DNA from: Piscinibacter sp.
GTDB taxonomy: Bacteria; Pseudomonadota; Gammaproteobacteria; Burkholderiales; Burkholderiaceae_C
Direction: 5' to 3'
Assembly (NCBI GenBank): GCA_016706565.1
Contig: JADJJI010000003.1
Span: 248,001-312,000, forward strand
Length of the DNA stretch: 64,000 nucleotides
Below the pieces are notes generated by a model. It was not told the origin of the DNA. It did not search any database and was given only the letters and a program-made list of their open reading frames with translations. Shown here piece after piece: positions 33,371 through 42,705 of the stretch (positions are counted from its first letter, which is position 1; every line of letters starts with the position of its first letter). The position numbers and the translations under genes are program-made.

Positions 33371-33820
33371 ATGACGATGTCCCGCTCTCTCCTGCGCACG
33401 GCGGTTGCTGCCGCCCTCTCGATCGCCGCGCTGTCGCCGGCGTTCGCCACTTCGAACCCTCCTGCGGGCTCGGTCGCCATCAACTACAACCGCTGCGATG
33501 GCAACTACGGCAACTGGGGCCTGCACATCTTCCAGCGCGGACCCGGCGGCCCGGCCGTGCCGGGCGTGAGCTGGGCCAGCCCGGTCGAGCCGAGCGGCAA
33601 GAACGACTTCGGTGTCTACTGGCACGTCAAGCTCGAGGACTTCCCGGGCGGCAAGGTCAACTACATCATCCACAAGGGCGAGAGCAAGGACCAGGGCGGC
33701 AAGGACATGCAGTTCGACGGCAATACGACCAAGGAGATCTGGGTCAATAGCGGCGATCGCAAGATCTACACCTCGCTCGACGAGGCCAAGAAGGGCCGCG
33801 AAGAGACGCCCTGCAAGTGA
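33371..33820 (+). CDS. Secreted single-domain CBM41/PUD-like carbohydrate-binding protein
   Basis: 149 residues. A signal peptide (cleavage near PAFA, about residue 27) is followed by one domain starting VAINYNRCDGNYGNWGLHIFQ(R), which matches the pullulanase-associated (CBM41) pattern of a short aromatic strand, Asp-Gly, and WGLH. The domain occupies the whole mature protein; in most proteins it is attached to a pullulanase or amylase. The stop overlaps the GTG of the amylase gene as GTGA, so the two are made together. I infer that it binds alpha-glucan for the amylase. Confidence 0.78.
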   Translation: MTMSRSLLRTAVAAALSIAALSPAFATSNPPAGSVAINYNRCDGNYGNWGLHIFQRGPGGPAVPGVSWASPVEPSGKNDFGVYWHVKLEDFPGGKVNYIIHKGESKDQGGKDMQFDGNTTKEIWVNSGDRKIYTSLDEAKKGREETPCK

Positions 33821-35460
33821 CCCACGCCGCGCGCTGGCTGCGCCGCACCCTGGCGGCGCTGGTCTGCGGGGCCGCCCTGTGCAGCGGCTCCCTGGTGCAG
33901 GCCGCCGACATCCCGGGCCTCGCTCCGGTGGCCGCCGCCCCCGTGCCGAGCACGCTGCCGGCCGGCTGGGCGCAGCGCGGCGTGTTCATGGAGATCCTGG
34001 TGCGCTCGTACCAGGACAGCAACGGCGACGGCATCGGCGATCTCGCCGGCCTGACCCAGCGGCTGGATTACCTCCAGCAGCTGGGCATCAAGGGCATCTG
34101 GCTGATGCCTGTCTTCAAGAGCGACGACCACGATCACGGCTACGCGGTGGTCGACTACCGCAACATAGAGCCCGACTACGGCACGCTGGCCGACTTCGAC
34201 CGCTTCCTCGCCGAGGCGCACAAGCGCGGCATCGCGGTCATTCTCGACTACGTGATGAACCACGTGTCGTCGGCCCACCCGCTGTTCGAGAGCGCCTACG
34301 ACAGCCGCAAGTCGCCCTACGCCGACTGGTTCATCTTTGCCGAAGACAAGCCCCGCGGCTGGAACACTTTCGCCGGCGATCCCTGGCGCGAGGGCAACCA
34401 GCGCTGGTACTACGCGGTGTTCGACCCGGGCATGCCCGACTTCAACCTGCGCAACCCGAAGGTGGTCGACTTCCACCTCGACAACCTGCGCTTCTGGCTG
34501 AACCGCGGTGTCGACGGCTTCCGCTTCGACGCGGTCGGCGTGCTGTTCGAGAACAGCGCCATCGCCTGGGAGAACCAGCCCGAGAACCACCAGCTGCTCA
34601 AGCGCGTGCAGGAGCTGCTGGCCAGCTACGGCAACAAGTACCTGGTGTGCGAATCACCGAGCGACCCGGCGCCGTTCGCCACCGGCGACTCCTGCGGCAG
34701 CGCCTTCGCCTTCGGCCTGCACAAGCACATCATGGGCAGCGTGAAGATCGGCCGCCTGCGCGACGACCTGCTCTACAACCTGCGCAAGCTGCCGGTGCCG
34801 CGCCTGGCCACGCTGCTGGCCAACCATGACTACTTCGCGGGGCCGCGGCTGATGAAGCAGTTCGCCGGCGACGAGAAGAGCTACAAGGTGGCGGCGGCCA
34901 CGCTGCTCACCCTGCCCGGCACGCCCTTCGTCTACTACGGCGAGGAGATCGGCCTGGGCATGTCGGAAGGCGCCGGCAACGAGGACCAGACCATCCGCGG
35001 CCCGATGAGCTGGAGCGCCGAGGCCCATGCCGGCTTCACGACGGCCGCCAAGCCCTACCGGCCCAGCGTGAGCAACTGGAAGACGCACAACGTGGCGGTG
35101 CAGCAGGCCGCCCCGGACTCGCTGCTGAACTGGTACCGCGGCCTGATCACGCTGCGCAACGCCGAGCCGGCGCTGTCGGTGGGGTCGATGACCCCGCTGT
35201 CGGAGCGCGATGCGCCGATCTTCGCCTTCATGCGCGAACACGAGGGCAGCCGGCTGCTGGTGCTGATCAACTTCGCCTACCGTGAGTCGACGTTCACCCT
35301 GCCTCTCGGCATCCAGGCCGACGGCTGGACGGTCGCCTTCCCGTCGGGCGCGGCCCTGCCCTTTGCCGCGGCGAAGAAGGGTGCCGCGGCCAGGCCTGGC
35401 ACCGAAGCTGCTCAGGTCAAGCTCGCGGCGCAGCAGGTCCTGATCCTGAAGGCCCGCTAG
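33817..35460 (+). CDS. Secreted GH13 alpha-amylase-family glycosidase
   Basis: 547 residues with a GTG start coupled to the gene before. A signal peptide ends near VQAAD (about residue 30). The catalytic triad of GH13 is present: nucleophile D238 in GFRFDAVG, acid/base E279 in VCESPS, and D338 in LANHDYF. The calcium-type loop [13 protein letters not shown] marks the oligo-alpha-glucosidase/amylase side of the family. The C-terminal beta domain ends in QVLILKAR. Whether it favours starch, maltodextrin or branch points is unclear. It is in the maltodextrin operon. Confidence 0.88.
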   Translation: MTHAARWLRRTLAALVCGAALCSGSLVQAADIPGLAPVAAAPVPSTLPAGWAQRGVFMEILVRSYQDSNGDGIGDLAGLTQRLDYLQQLGIKGIWLMPVFKSDDHDHGYAVVDYRNIEPDYGTLADFDRFLAEAHKRGIAVILDYVMNHVSSAHPLFESAYDSRKSPYADWFIFAEDKPRGWNTFAGDPWREGNQRWYYAVFDPGMPDFNLRNPKVVDFHLDNLRFWLNRGVDGFRFDAVGVLFENSAIAWENQPENHQLLKRVQELLASYGNKYLVCESPSDPAPFATGDSCGSAFAFGLHKHIMGSVKIGRLRDDLLYNLRKLPVPRLATLLANHDYFAGPRLMKQFAGDEKSYKVAAATLLTLPGTPFVYYGEEIGLGMSEGAGNEDQTIRGPMSWSAEAHAGFTTAAKPYRPSVSNWKTHNVAVQQAAPDSLLNWYRGLITLRNAEPALSVGSMTPLSERDAPIFAFMREHEGSRLLVLINFAYRESTFTLPLGIQADGWTVAFPSGAALPFAAAKKGAAARPGTEAAQVKLAAQQVLILKAR

Positions 35461-35492
35461 CCCCACGCCCCTGCCCGGAGCCCCACGCCTCC

Positions 35493-37373
35493 ATGTCATT
35501 CGAACGCTCCGCTTCCGTGCAACCGCACGCCGATCCGCGCCTGCTGGCCGATATCGGCGCGACCTACGCGCGCTTCTGCATCGAGCAGGTGCCGGGCCGC
35601 TTCGAGCACGTGGCGGTGCTGCCCTGCGCCGACTACCCCGGCTTCACCGCGGTGGTGCAGGCCTATCTCGACACGCTGCCCGGCATCAAGCCGCGCCATG
35701 GGGCCGTGGCGATCGCCAACCCGATCGAAGGCGACTGGGTGCGCATGACCAACCGCGACTGGGCCTTCTCGATCCAGGAGGCGCAGCGCCAGCTCGACCT
35801 GACCACGCTGCTGGTCGTCAACAACTTCACTGCGCTGGCGATGTCGCTGCCGCGCGTGGGCGCCGACGGGCGCCACCAGGTCGGCGGCGGCGAGGCGCAG
35901 GCCAACGGCGTGATCGGCCTGATCGGCCCTGGCACGGGCCTGGGCGTCTCGGGCCTGATCCCCAGCGGCGACCGCTGGGTCACGCTGGCCACCGAGGGCG
36001 GCCACGTCGGCTTCGCGCCGACCGACGAGCGCGAGCTGCGCATCCTGCAGTTCGCCTGGAAGACCATGCCGCGGGTGTCGGCCGAACGCCTGCTTTCCGG
36101 CCCCGGCCTCGAGCTGATCTACCAGGCACTGACTCACGACAAGCCGGGCGCCGAGTTGCACCTGAGCGCTGCGGAGATCGTGCGCCGCGCGCTGCAGAAC
36201 GCCGACTCGGCCTGCAGCGAGACGGTGGAGAGCTTCTGCGCCATGCTCGGCACGATGGCCTCCGACCTGGCGCTCACGCTGGGCGCCACCGGCGGCATCT
36301 TCGTCGGCGGCGGCATCGTGCCGCGGATGGGCGAGCTGTTCGACCGCTCGCCCTTTCGCCAGCGCTTCGAGGAAAAGGGCCGCTTCAGCAACTATGTAGC
36401 GCGCATCCCGACCTACGTGCTGACGGCCGAGAACCCGGCCTTCCACGGCGTCTCGTCGCTGCTCGCCGACCACGTGCCCGACCAAGAAGGCGGCAACCCG
36501 CTGCTCGAGCGCGTGCGTGCCTCGCGCGATGCGCTGTCGCCCGCCGAGAAGCGCGTGGCCAACTTCGTGCTGGACAACCCGCGCACCGCGCTGAACGACC
36601 CGATCGCTCTGATCGCCCAGGGCGCCGAGGTGAGCCAGCCCACGGTGATCCGCTTCTGCCGTTCGCTGGGTTTCCAGGGACTGGCCGACTTCAAGCTCAA
36701 GCTGGGTTCCGGCCTGACCGGCACCCTGCCGGTGCAGCGCTCGCAAGTGAGGCGACAGGACAGCACCGGCGACCTGTGCGCCAAGGTGCTCGACAACACC
36801 ATCTCCGCGATCATGCAGTTCCGCGAGTCGCTCAACGTCGAGGCGGTGGACCGGGCCATCGAGTACCTGCGCCAGGCCAAGCGCGTCGAGTTCTACGCGA
36901 TGGGCAATTCGGCGGTGGTGGCGCTGGATGCGCAGCACAAGCTGTTCCGCTTCCGCATCCCGTCGGTCGCGCACACCGATGCAGCCATGCACACCATGGC
37001 CGCCGAGCTGCTCGGGCCCAACGACGTGGCGGTGTTCATCTCGAGCTCGGGCCAGCCCCCCGAACTGGCGCGCGCCGCCGGGCTGGCCGTGGAACGCGGC
37101 GCGGCGGTGATCGCGGTCACGGCCGGTCAGTCGCTGCTGGCACGCCGCTCGACGGTGTGCATCCCGGTCGAACACAACGAAGACGTCACCACCTTCGTCT
37201 CGATGATCTCGCGCATCCTGCACCTGCTGGTGGTCGACATGATGTCGGTCGGCCTGGCGGTGCGCCGCGCCGGCGCCAGCGGGCCGGGAGCGCCCGCGCC
37301 GGCCCCCGGGCAGGCGCACGCCGAAGGGCAGCTGCAGCCAGCGCCCGGCGTGCTGATTTCGCACATCGCCTGA
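35493..37373 (+). CDS. Bifunctional glucokinase / RpiR-family (HexR-like) regulator
   Basis: 626 residues in two modules. Residues 1 to about 335 are a glucokinase (LADIGATYARFCIEQ, GPGTGLGVSGL, TEGGHVGFAPTD). From about 340 an RpiR helix-turn-helix follows (PAEKRVANFVLDN, EVSQPTVIRFCRSLGF), then a SIS sugar-phosphate-binding domain (about 450-600, with FYAMGNSAVVAL and VFISSSGQPPE). Such fusions are known in Burkholderia. HexR proteins are released from DNA by the Entner-Doudoroff intermediate KDPG; a similar control of the palindromes at 26753-26932 is inferred. It closes the operon. Confidence 0.92.
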   Translation: MSFERSASVQPHADPRLLADIGATYARFCIEQVPGRFEHVAVLPCADYPGFTAVVQAYLDTLPGIKPRHGAVAIANPIEGDWVRMTNRDWAFSIQEAQRQLDLTTLLVVNNFTALAMSLPRVGADGRHQVGGGEAQANGVIGLIGPGTGLGVSGLIPSGDRWVTLATEGGHVGFAPTDERELRILQFAWKTMPRVSAERLLSGPGLELIYQALTHDKPGAELHLSAAEIVRRALQNADSACSETVESFCAMLGTMASDLALTLGATGGIFVGGGIVPRMGELFDRSPFRQRFEEKGRFSNYVARIPTYVLTAENPAFHGVSSLLADHVPDQEGGNPLLERVRASRDALSPAEKRVANFVLDNPRTALNDPIALIAQGAEVSQPTVIRFCRSLGFQGLADFKLKLGSGLTGTLPVQRSQVRRQDSTGDLCAKVLDNTISAIMQFRESLNVEAVDRAIEYLRQAKRVEFYAMGNSAVVALDAQHKLFRFRIPSVAHTDAAMHTMAAELLGPNDVAVFISSSGQPPELARAAGLAVERGAAVIAVTAGQSLLARRSTVCIPVEHNEDVTTFVSMISRILHLLVVDMMSVGLAVRRAGASGPGAPAPAPGQAHAEGQLQPAPGVLISHIA

Positions 37374-37492
37374 GCCGCCGAAGCGAGGCGCCTGTGCAAC
37401 TGCGCAGCGCAGGCGGCTCACCTCAGGCCTTCGCTGGCCAGCTGCGCAGGGCCTTCGCTATGGCCTGAGCGCCGCGCCGCAGCGTGCCGGCC

Positions 37493-39754
37493 TCAGGGTC
37501 GAACGCAGTCGACGAAGTATCGGCGCGGTGCGCCGGCTTCGCCTTCTTCCTCCACCAGGCCGTGCACGTCGGTGTCGAAGCCGGGGAACGCCGCGTTGAA
37601 CTCGCGCGTGAAGCGCAGGAAGTCGACGATCTTGCGGTTGAAGCGCTCGCCCGGGATCAGCAGCGGAATGCCCGGCGGATAGGGCGTGAGCAGTGCCGTC
37701 GTGATGCGCCCTTCGAGGTGATCGATCTCCACCCGCTCGGTCTTGCGGTGCGCGATGTGCGCATAGGCATCGCTCGGCTTCATGGCCGGATGCAGGTCGG
37801 ACAGGTACATCTCGGTGGTCAGCCGCGCCACGTCGCCGCGGGCGTACATCTCGTGGATGCTCTGGCACAGGTCGCGCAGGCCCATGCGCTCGTAGCGCGG
37901 ATGCTTGGCGATGAACTCCGGCAGGATTCGCCACAGCGGCTGGTTCTTGTCGTAGTCGTCCTTGAATTGCTGCAGCGCCGTCAGCAGCGTATTCCAGCGG
38001 CCCTTGGTGATGCCGATGGTGAACATGATGAAGAAGGAGTACAGGCCCGTCTTCTCGACCACCACGCCGTGCTCGGCGAGGAACTTGGTGACGATCGACG
38101 CCGGGATGCCGGTCTTGGCGAACTTGCCGGAGACATCGAGCCCCGGCGTGATGATGGTGCTCTTGATCGGGTCGAGCAGGTTGAAGCCTTCGGCCAGGTC
38201 GCCGAAGCCATGCCACTTGTCGCCGGCCTTGAGCACCCAGTCGGCGCTGGTGCCGATGCCGTCGTTGGTGAGCTTGTCCGGCCCCCACACCTTGAACCAC
38301 CAGTCGCGGCCGTACTCCTTGTCGACCTTGCGCATGGCGCGGCGGAAGTCCAGCGCCTCGAGGATGCTTTCCTCGACCAGCGCGGTGCCGCCCGGCGCTT
38401 CCATCATCGCTGCGGCCACGTCGCAGCTGGCGATGATCGCGTACTGCGGGCTGGTGGAGGTGTGCATCAGGTAGGCCTCGTTGAACAGGTGCCGGTCGAG
38501 CTTGCGCCCCGGAGAATCCTGCACGAGCACCTGCGAGGCCTGGCTCAGGCCGGCCAGCAGCTTGTGGGTCGACTGCGTGGCGAAGACGAGCTGGTCCTTC
38601 GGCCGCGCGCGCTTGCGGCCCATCGCGTGGTAGGTGCCGTAGAACTTGTGGAAGGCGGCGTGCGGCAGCCAGGCCTCGTCGAAATGCAGCGTGTCGATGT
38701 AGCCGTCGAGCGACTGCTTGATCGTCTCGGTGTTGTAGAGCACGCCGTCGTAGGTGCTCTGCGTCAGCGTCAGGATGCGCGGCTTGACTTTGTCTGCATC
38801 GACGCCGGCGAGCAGCGGGTTCTTGGCGATCTTGCGCTTGATCGCCTCGGGCGAGAACTCGCTCTGCGGGATCGGGCCGATGATGCCGTAGTGGTTGCGC
38901 GTGGGCGGCAGGAACACCGGCACCGCGCCGGTCATGATGATCGAGTGCAGGATCGAGACGTGGCAGTTGCGGTCGACCACCACCACGTCGCCCGGCGCCA
39001 CCGCGTGGTGCCAGACCATCTTGTTGCTCGTGCTCGTGCCGTTGGTGACGAAGAAGCAATGGTCGGCATTGAAGATGCGCGCCGCATTGCGCTCGGAGGC
39101 CGCCACCGGGCCGGTGTGGTCGAGCAGCTGGCCGAGTTCGTCGACGGCATTGCAGACGTCGGCACGCAGCATGTTCTCGCCGAAGAACTGGTGGAACATG
39201 CGGCCCACCGGGCTCTTCAGGAACGCCACGCCGCCGGAGTGCCCCGGGCAATGCCATGAGTAGGAGCCGTCCTGCGCATAGTCGACCAGCGCACGGAAGA
39301 ACGGCGGCGCCAGGCCGTCCATGTAGCTCTTGGCCTCGCGGATGATGTGGCGGGCCACGAACTCCGGCGTGTCCTCGAACATGTGGATGAAGCCGTGCAG
39401 CTCGCGCAGCACGTCGTTGGGCAGGTGCTGCGAGGTGCGCGTCTCGCCATAGAGGTAGATCGGGATCTCGGCGTTCTTGAAGCGGATTTCCTGGATGAAC
39501 TTGCGCAGGTTCACCACCGCCGGGTCGATCTCCGGCCCGGCGGTGAACTCTTCGTCGTCGATCGACAGGATGAAGGCGCTGGCGCGGCTTTGCTGCTGCG
39601 CGAACTGGCTTAGGTCGCCGTAGCTGGTGGCGCCCAGCACCTCGAAGCCCTCCTTCTCGATCGCCTCGGCCAGCGCGCGGATGCCCAGGCCGGAGGTGTT
39701 CTCCGAGCGGTAGTCCTCGTCGATGATGACGATCGGAAAGCGGAAGCGCAGCAT
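37493..39754 (-). CDS. Orn/Lys/Arg decarboxylase, class I PLP fold
   Basis: 753 residues. The start MLRFRFPIVIIDEDYRSEN opens the wing (receiver-like) domain; the core follows with VTNGTSTSNKMV, the cofactor aspartate in HFDEAW and the PLP lysine K398 in QSTHKLLAG; a C-terminal domain completes the usual length. The frame extends 21 codons further upstream but without family similarity. It best resembles biodegradative arginine/lysine/ornithine decarboxylases; arginine is likely but not certain. Product amine would feed the polyamine route encoded at 1-8758. Confidence 0.88.
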   Translation of the reverse strand: MLRFRFPIVIIDEDYRSENTSGLGIRALAEAIEKEGFEVLGATSYGDLSQFAQQQSRASAFILSIDDEEFTAGPEIDPAVVNLRKFIQEIRFKNAEIPIYLYGETRTSQHLPNDVLRELHGFIHMFEDTPEFVARHIIREAKSYMDGLAPPFFRALVDYAQDGSYSWHCPGHSGGVAFLKSPVGRMFHQFFGENMLRADVCNAVDELGQLLDHTGPVAASERNAARIFNADHCFFVTNGTSTSNKMVWHHAVAPGDVVVVDRNCHVSILHSIIMTGAVPVFLPPTRNHYGIIGPIPQSEFSPEAIKRKIAKNPLLAGVDADKVKPRILTLTQSTYDGVLYNTETIKQSLDGYIDTLHFDEAWLPHAAFHKFYGTYHAMGRKRARPKDQLVFATQSTHKLLAGLSQASQVLVQDSPGRKLDRHLFNEAYLMHTSTSPQYAIIASCDVAAAMMEAPGGTALVEESILEALDFRRAMRKVDKEYGRDWWFKVWGPDKLTNDGIGTSADWVLKAGDKWHGFGDLAEGFNLLDPIKSTIITPGLDVSGKFAKTGIPASIVTKFLAEHGVVVEKTGLYSFFIMFTIGITKGRWNTLLTALQQFKDDYDKNQPLWRILPEFIAKHPRYERMGLRDLCQSIHEMYARGDVARLTTEMYLSDLHPAMKPSDAYAHIAHRKTERVEIDHLEGRITTALLTPYPPGIPLLIPGERFNRKIVDFLRFTREFNAAFPGFDTDVHGLVEEEGEAGAPRRYFVDCVRP

Positions 39755-39846
39755 GGCAAGCCTCGGGGTGGCAAAAAGCGGGAGCGCGAAGTGTAGGGCC
39801 AACGCCTGACCGTACACTGCGCCCGATCACGCTTCGAGGAGCCTGC

Positions 39847-40287
39847 ATGGACCTGTCTGCCGCCACCTTCTGGTGGGTCGCCGCCGGAGTGGCCGTGGCC
39901 GCCGAACTGGCCACCGGCACTTTCTACCTTCTGATGTTCGCGCTCGGGCTGGGCGCCGGGGCGCTGGCAGCCCATCTCGGGCTGTCGAGCACGCTGCAGA
40001 TCGTCGCCGCGGCCGTGGTCGGCGCGGCCGCCACCGCGCTGTGGCACTGGAAGCGCGCCAGCCATCCGAAGTCGGCGCCGGCGGCGAGCAACCGCGACGT
40101 CAACCTCGACATCGGCGAGCGCGTGCAGGTGGCGGCCTGGGGCAGCGACGGCACCGCGCGCGTCACCTACCGCGGCACGCAATGGACGGCGCGGCTGCAG
40201 CCCGGCGCGGCCGCTGCGCCCGGCGAGCACCGCGTCGCCGCCGTCGAAGGCAACTGGCTGGTGCTGGCACCGGCCCCATCGAACTGA
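39847..40287 (+). CDS. NfeD-like membrane protein
   Basis: 146 residues: two or three N-terminal membrane helices (FWWVAAGVAVAAELATGTFY, LIM-type second helix) and a C-terminal small beta-barrel (OB-like) from about residue 85 (DIGERVQVAAWG, RGTQWTARL). It is the short NfeD type. It sits 20 bases before a stomatin-family gene, its constant genomic partner. Confidence 0.85.
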   Translation: MDLSAATFWWVAAGVAVAAELATGTFYLLMFALGLGAGALAAHLGLSSTLQIVAAAVVGAAATALWHWKRASHPKSAPAASNRDVNLDIGERVQVAAWGSDGTARVTYRGTQWTARLQPGAAAAPGEHRVAAVEGNWLVLAPAPSN

Positions 40288-40307
40288 ATCACTCGGAAAG
40301 CGCATCC

Positions 40308-41226
40308 ATGGAAATCGCCCTCATCCTGGCCGTCATTGCCGGCATCTTCATCTACCGCACCTTCAAGATCGTGCCGCAGCAGCACGCCTGGGTCGTCGAG
40401 CGGCTGGGCAAGTTCGACCGCACACTCACACCAGGCCTGAAGTTCGTCGTGCCCTTCATCGAGCGAGTGGCCTACAAGCATTCGCTCAAGGAAGTGCCGC
40501 TGGATGTGCCCAGCCAGGTCTGCATCACCAAGGACAACACCCAGCTGCAGGTCGACGGCATCATCTACTTCCAGGTGACCGACCCGATGCGCGCGAGCTA
40601 CGGCTCGAGCAACTACATCCTGGCCATCACGCAGCTGGCGCAGACGCTGCTGCGCTCGGTGATCGGCAAGATGGAACTCGACAAGACCTTCGAGGAGCGC
40701 GACGCGATCAACGCCTCGGTGGTCAGCGCGCTCGACGACGCGGCGTCCAACTGGGGCGTCAAGGTGCTGCGCTACGAGATCAAGGACCTGACACCGCCGG
40801 CGGCCATCCTGCATTCGATGCAGGCGCAGATCACCGCCGAGCGCGAGAAGCGCGCGCTGATTGCCGCCTCCGAGGGCCGCAAGCAGGAGCAGATCAACAT
40901 CGCCACCGGCGAGCGAGAGGCCTCGATCGCCCGCTCCGAAGGCGAACGCCAGGCCGAGATCAACAAGGCACAGGGCGAGGCTGCGGCCATCACCGCGGTG
41001 GCCGACGCTACCGCCGACGCGATCCGCAAGATCGCTGCGGCGATCCAGTCACCCGGCGGCGAGCAGGCGGTGCAATTGAAGGTCGCGGAAAAAGGCCGTC
41101 GAGGCCTATGGCCAGCTCGCACAGAAGAACAACACCATGATCGTGCCCGGACACATGGGCGAGGTGTCGGCGCTGATCGGCACGGCCATGGCATTGCTCA
41201 AGGGCAAGGCCCCCGGGACGCCCTGA
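40308..41226 (+). CDS. SPFH/stomatin-family membrane protein (QmcA-like), with an apparent single-base frameshift
   Basis: One N-terminal membrane helix (LILAVIAGIFIY), the SPFH domain (VERLGKFDRTLTPGLKFVVPF, VDGIIYFQVTDP), then a long basic/acidic coiled coil (ITAEREKRALIAASEGRKQ). After VQLKVAE the frame slips at a run of five A (41089-41093): with four A the text continues as KAVEAYGQLAQKNNTM and ends PGTP at 41226, giving 305 residues, the normal length. As written the frame ends later, after running through the tRNA gene, in unrelated sequence. Probable partner of the NfeD protein in membrane organisation. Confidence 0.9.
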
Positions 41227-41252
41227 ACTCTTGCGATAAACTCCGCGGCTCC

Positions 41253-41343
41253 GGAGAGATGGATGAGCGGTTTAAGTCGCACGCCTGGAAAGCGTGTGAG
41301 GGTTAACAGCCCTCCGCGGGTTCGAATCCCGCTCTCTCCGCCA
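41253..41343 (+). tRNA. tRNA-Ser (anticodon GGA)
   Basis: Class II tRNA of 91 bases with encoded CCA. Acceptor GGAGAGA pairs with TCTCTCC; the anticodon loop CCTGGAAAG carries GGA at 41287-41289 after T33; a long variable arm (GTGAGGGTTAACAGCCCTC) and the GGTTCGAATCC T-arm are present. It reads UCC and UCU serine codons. Confidence 0.96.
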
Positions 41344-41358
41344 GAATGCTAGGAAACA

Positions 41359-41385
41359 CGGGCCTTCGCGGCCCGCTTTGCTTTC
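41359..41385 (+). terminator. Probable terminator after tRNA-Ser
   Basis: A 6-bp stem (CGGGCC at 41359-41364 with GGCCCG at 41370-41375, TTCGC loop) followed by CTTTGCTTTCC. The T tract is broken, but position directly after the CCA supports the role. Confidence 0.55.
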
Positions 41386-41478
41386 CCCCTCGCACACCTG
41401 CCCGCGTCCGCTGCGTCGTATCACTTGAGGCTCGGCTGTTGCGGTTGGCGAATCGCTGGTAGCCAGTCGACTGATTCA

Positions 41479-42417
41479 ATGACGACGCGACTCGAGTTCG
41501 GCAAGCGCACACGACTCGCTGGGCACGTTGCACTGGTGGGGTCGTTTGTTCTCCTGCCTGGCATTTTCTGGAGGCAGGAGATGTACCTCGCTTCGATTGC
41601 CTTGCACATTGCCTATCAGGTCTGCGAAGGCCTCAGCCAGCGTGCCTTGCAGCAGGATGCAGACGCCCGTGCCCTGGATTGCAGGTCTGGTGAAGTCTTG
41701 TTTCTGCGGAGCTTTGGTACGGACGAGACGTCGGTACTGAGCGCGTTCGGCTATGGGCCGCGCTATGAACAGCACTTGGTGCGCGTCCTCAGCTCGCTCG
41801 GCCCTGTCGTGGCGATTGGTCGGCCCGGAGAGTTCCTGCCGCCTGCAGGCGCCAGCCGGATGTACGTAGCGGACTCCGAATGGCAAGCCACCGTTCGGCG
41901 GTTGATGCAATCTGCACGGCTCGTTGTTCTCTTCCTGATCCTGGAGAAGCGTGCAAGTGGCGTCGCATCAGAGACAGGCTTGGATTGGGAGATCGACGAA
42001 CTGATCCGACAAGTCCCCCCGGATCGGTTGCTGCTGGTTCTGCCGCGAGGCGCAGCACGCCTGCGATCAGGCGGATATCACGATCCCATTCACACCAACA
42101 GGCTCGCACGCCGGTTTGCACGACAGGGACGACAAGCGCTGGAGCGTCTCCGGCTTCAGTGGCCTCGTCCCTGGCCGCAGGAGGCGACACGTGCCGATTT
42201 CGTGACCTTCGCGGCCGATGGCACGCCACAGTTGCACGTTGCCCGAGGGTGGCGGCACGTCAACACGGCACTCGAGCCGTGGCTGAAAGCTCAAGGTGTT
42301 CCGCGGCCGATGCCGCCCTGGTGGGATCACCTGCGCGATGAGCGGACTGTGCTGTTTGCCGCGTACTTGACTCTCGGGATGGCCGTTGCCGCCCTCTGGC
42401 GGTGGATGGCCTCATGA
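41479..42417 (+). CDS. Protein of unknown function with flanking membrane helices; lower-GC gene after tRNA-Ser
   Basis: 312 residues from the ATG at 41479 (a TTG 18 codons upstream is possible; neither has a good ribosome site). A hydrophobic helix at about 15-35 and another at the very end (TVLFAAYLTLGMAVAALW) flank a soluble domain. That domain reads GEVLFLRSFGTDE, LGPVVAIGRPGE, SEWQATVRRLMQSARLVVLFL and LDWEIDELIRQ, an alternating strand-helix pattern like a TIR-type or Rossmann-type fold; this is pattern reading only. Sample lines have about 55-62 % GC, against roughly 68-70 % around, which suggests transfer. Confidence 0.7.
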   Translation: MTTRLEFGKRTRLAGHVALVGSFVLLPGIFWRQEMYLASIALHIAYQVCEGLSQRALQQDADARALDCRSGEVLFLRSFGTDETSVLSAFGYGPRYEQHLVRVLSSLGPVVAIGRPGEFLPPAGASRMYVADSEWQATVRRLMQSARLVVLFLILEKRASGVASETGLDWEIDELIRQVPPDRLLLVLPRGAARLRSGGYHDPIHTNRLARRFARQGRQALERLRLQWPRPWPQEATRADFVTFAADGTPQLHVARGWRHVNTALEPWLKAQGVPRPMPPWWDHLRDERTVLFAAYLTLGMAVAALWRWMAS

Positions 42418-42705
42418 ACTTAAACCTTGGTGGCGTGGGTGCCCGGTCCTGATCGCTCTTCGCGCCAGCCGCGCTGCGAGCTGTGCACGCCGGGCTTGTC
42501 CGCGTCGTGCTGGATCGCGATTCCACACTCCCACTCGGTCAGCAGATTTGCCTTCTGGGCAAGCGGCAGTGCTTATGATTCGATCCCATCGAAGATCCGT
42601 CAGCGCGTTGTGAACGGGAAGTGAACCGCAGCACTGGTGCCTGGAGAGCAAGCGCCGATGCTGATGTTGACAGCCGTTCCGTGCGCCATCTCCGCACTTC
42701 CACGC

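Noticed and set aside
36390..36420. Further TGTAG-like match inside the glucokinase-fusion gene
   Set aside because: It lacks the paired CTAC at the right distance and is coding sequence.
42427..42624. 65-residue open frame between the unknown gene and SRAP
   Set aside because: No ribosome site and no protein-like composition; likely chance.
41344..42705. Attachment repeat for an integrated element at tRNA-Ser
   Set aside because: I looked for a second copy of the tRNA 3-prime end (GGTTCGAATCCCGC) downstream and saw none, and there is no integrase, so a mobile element is not called.
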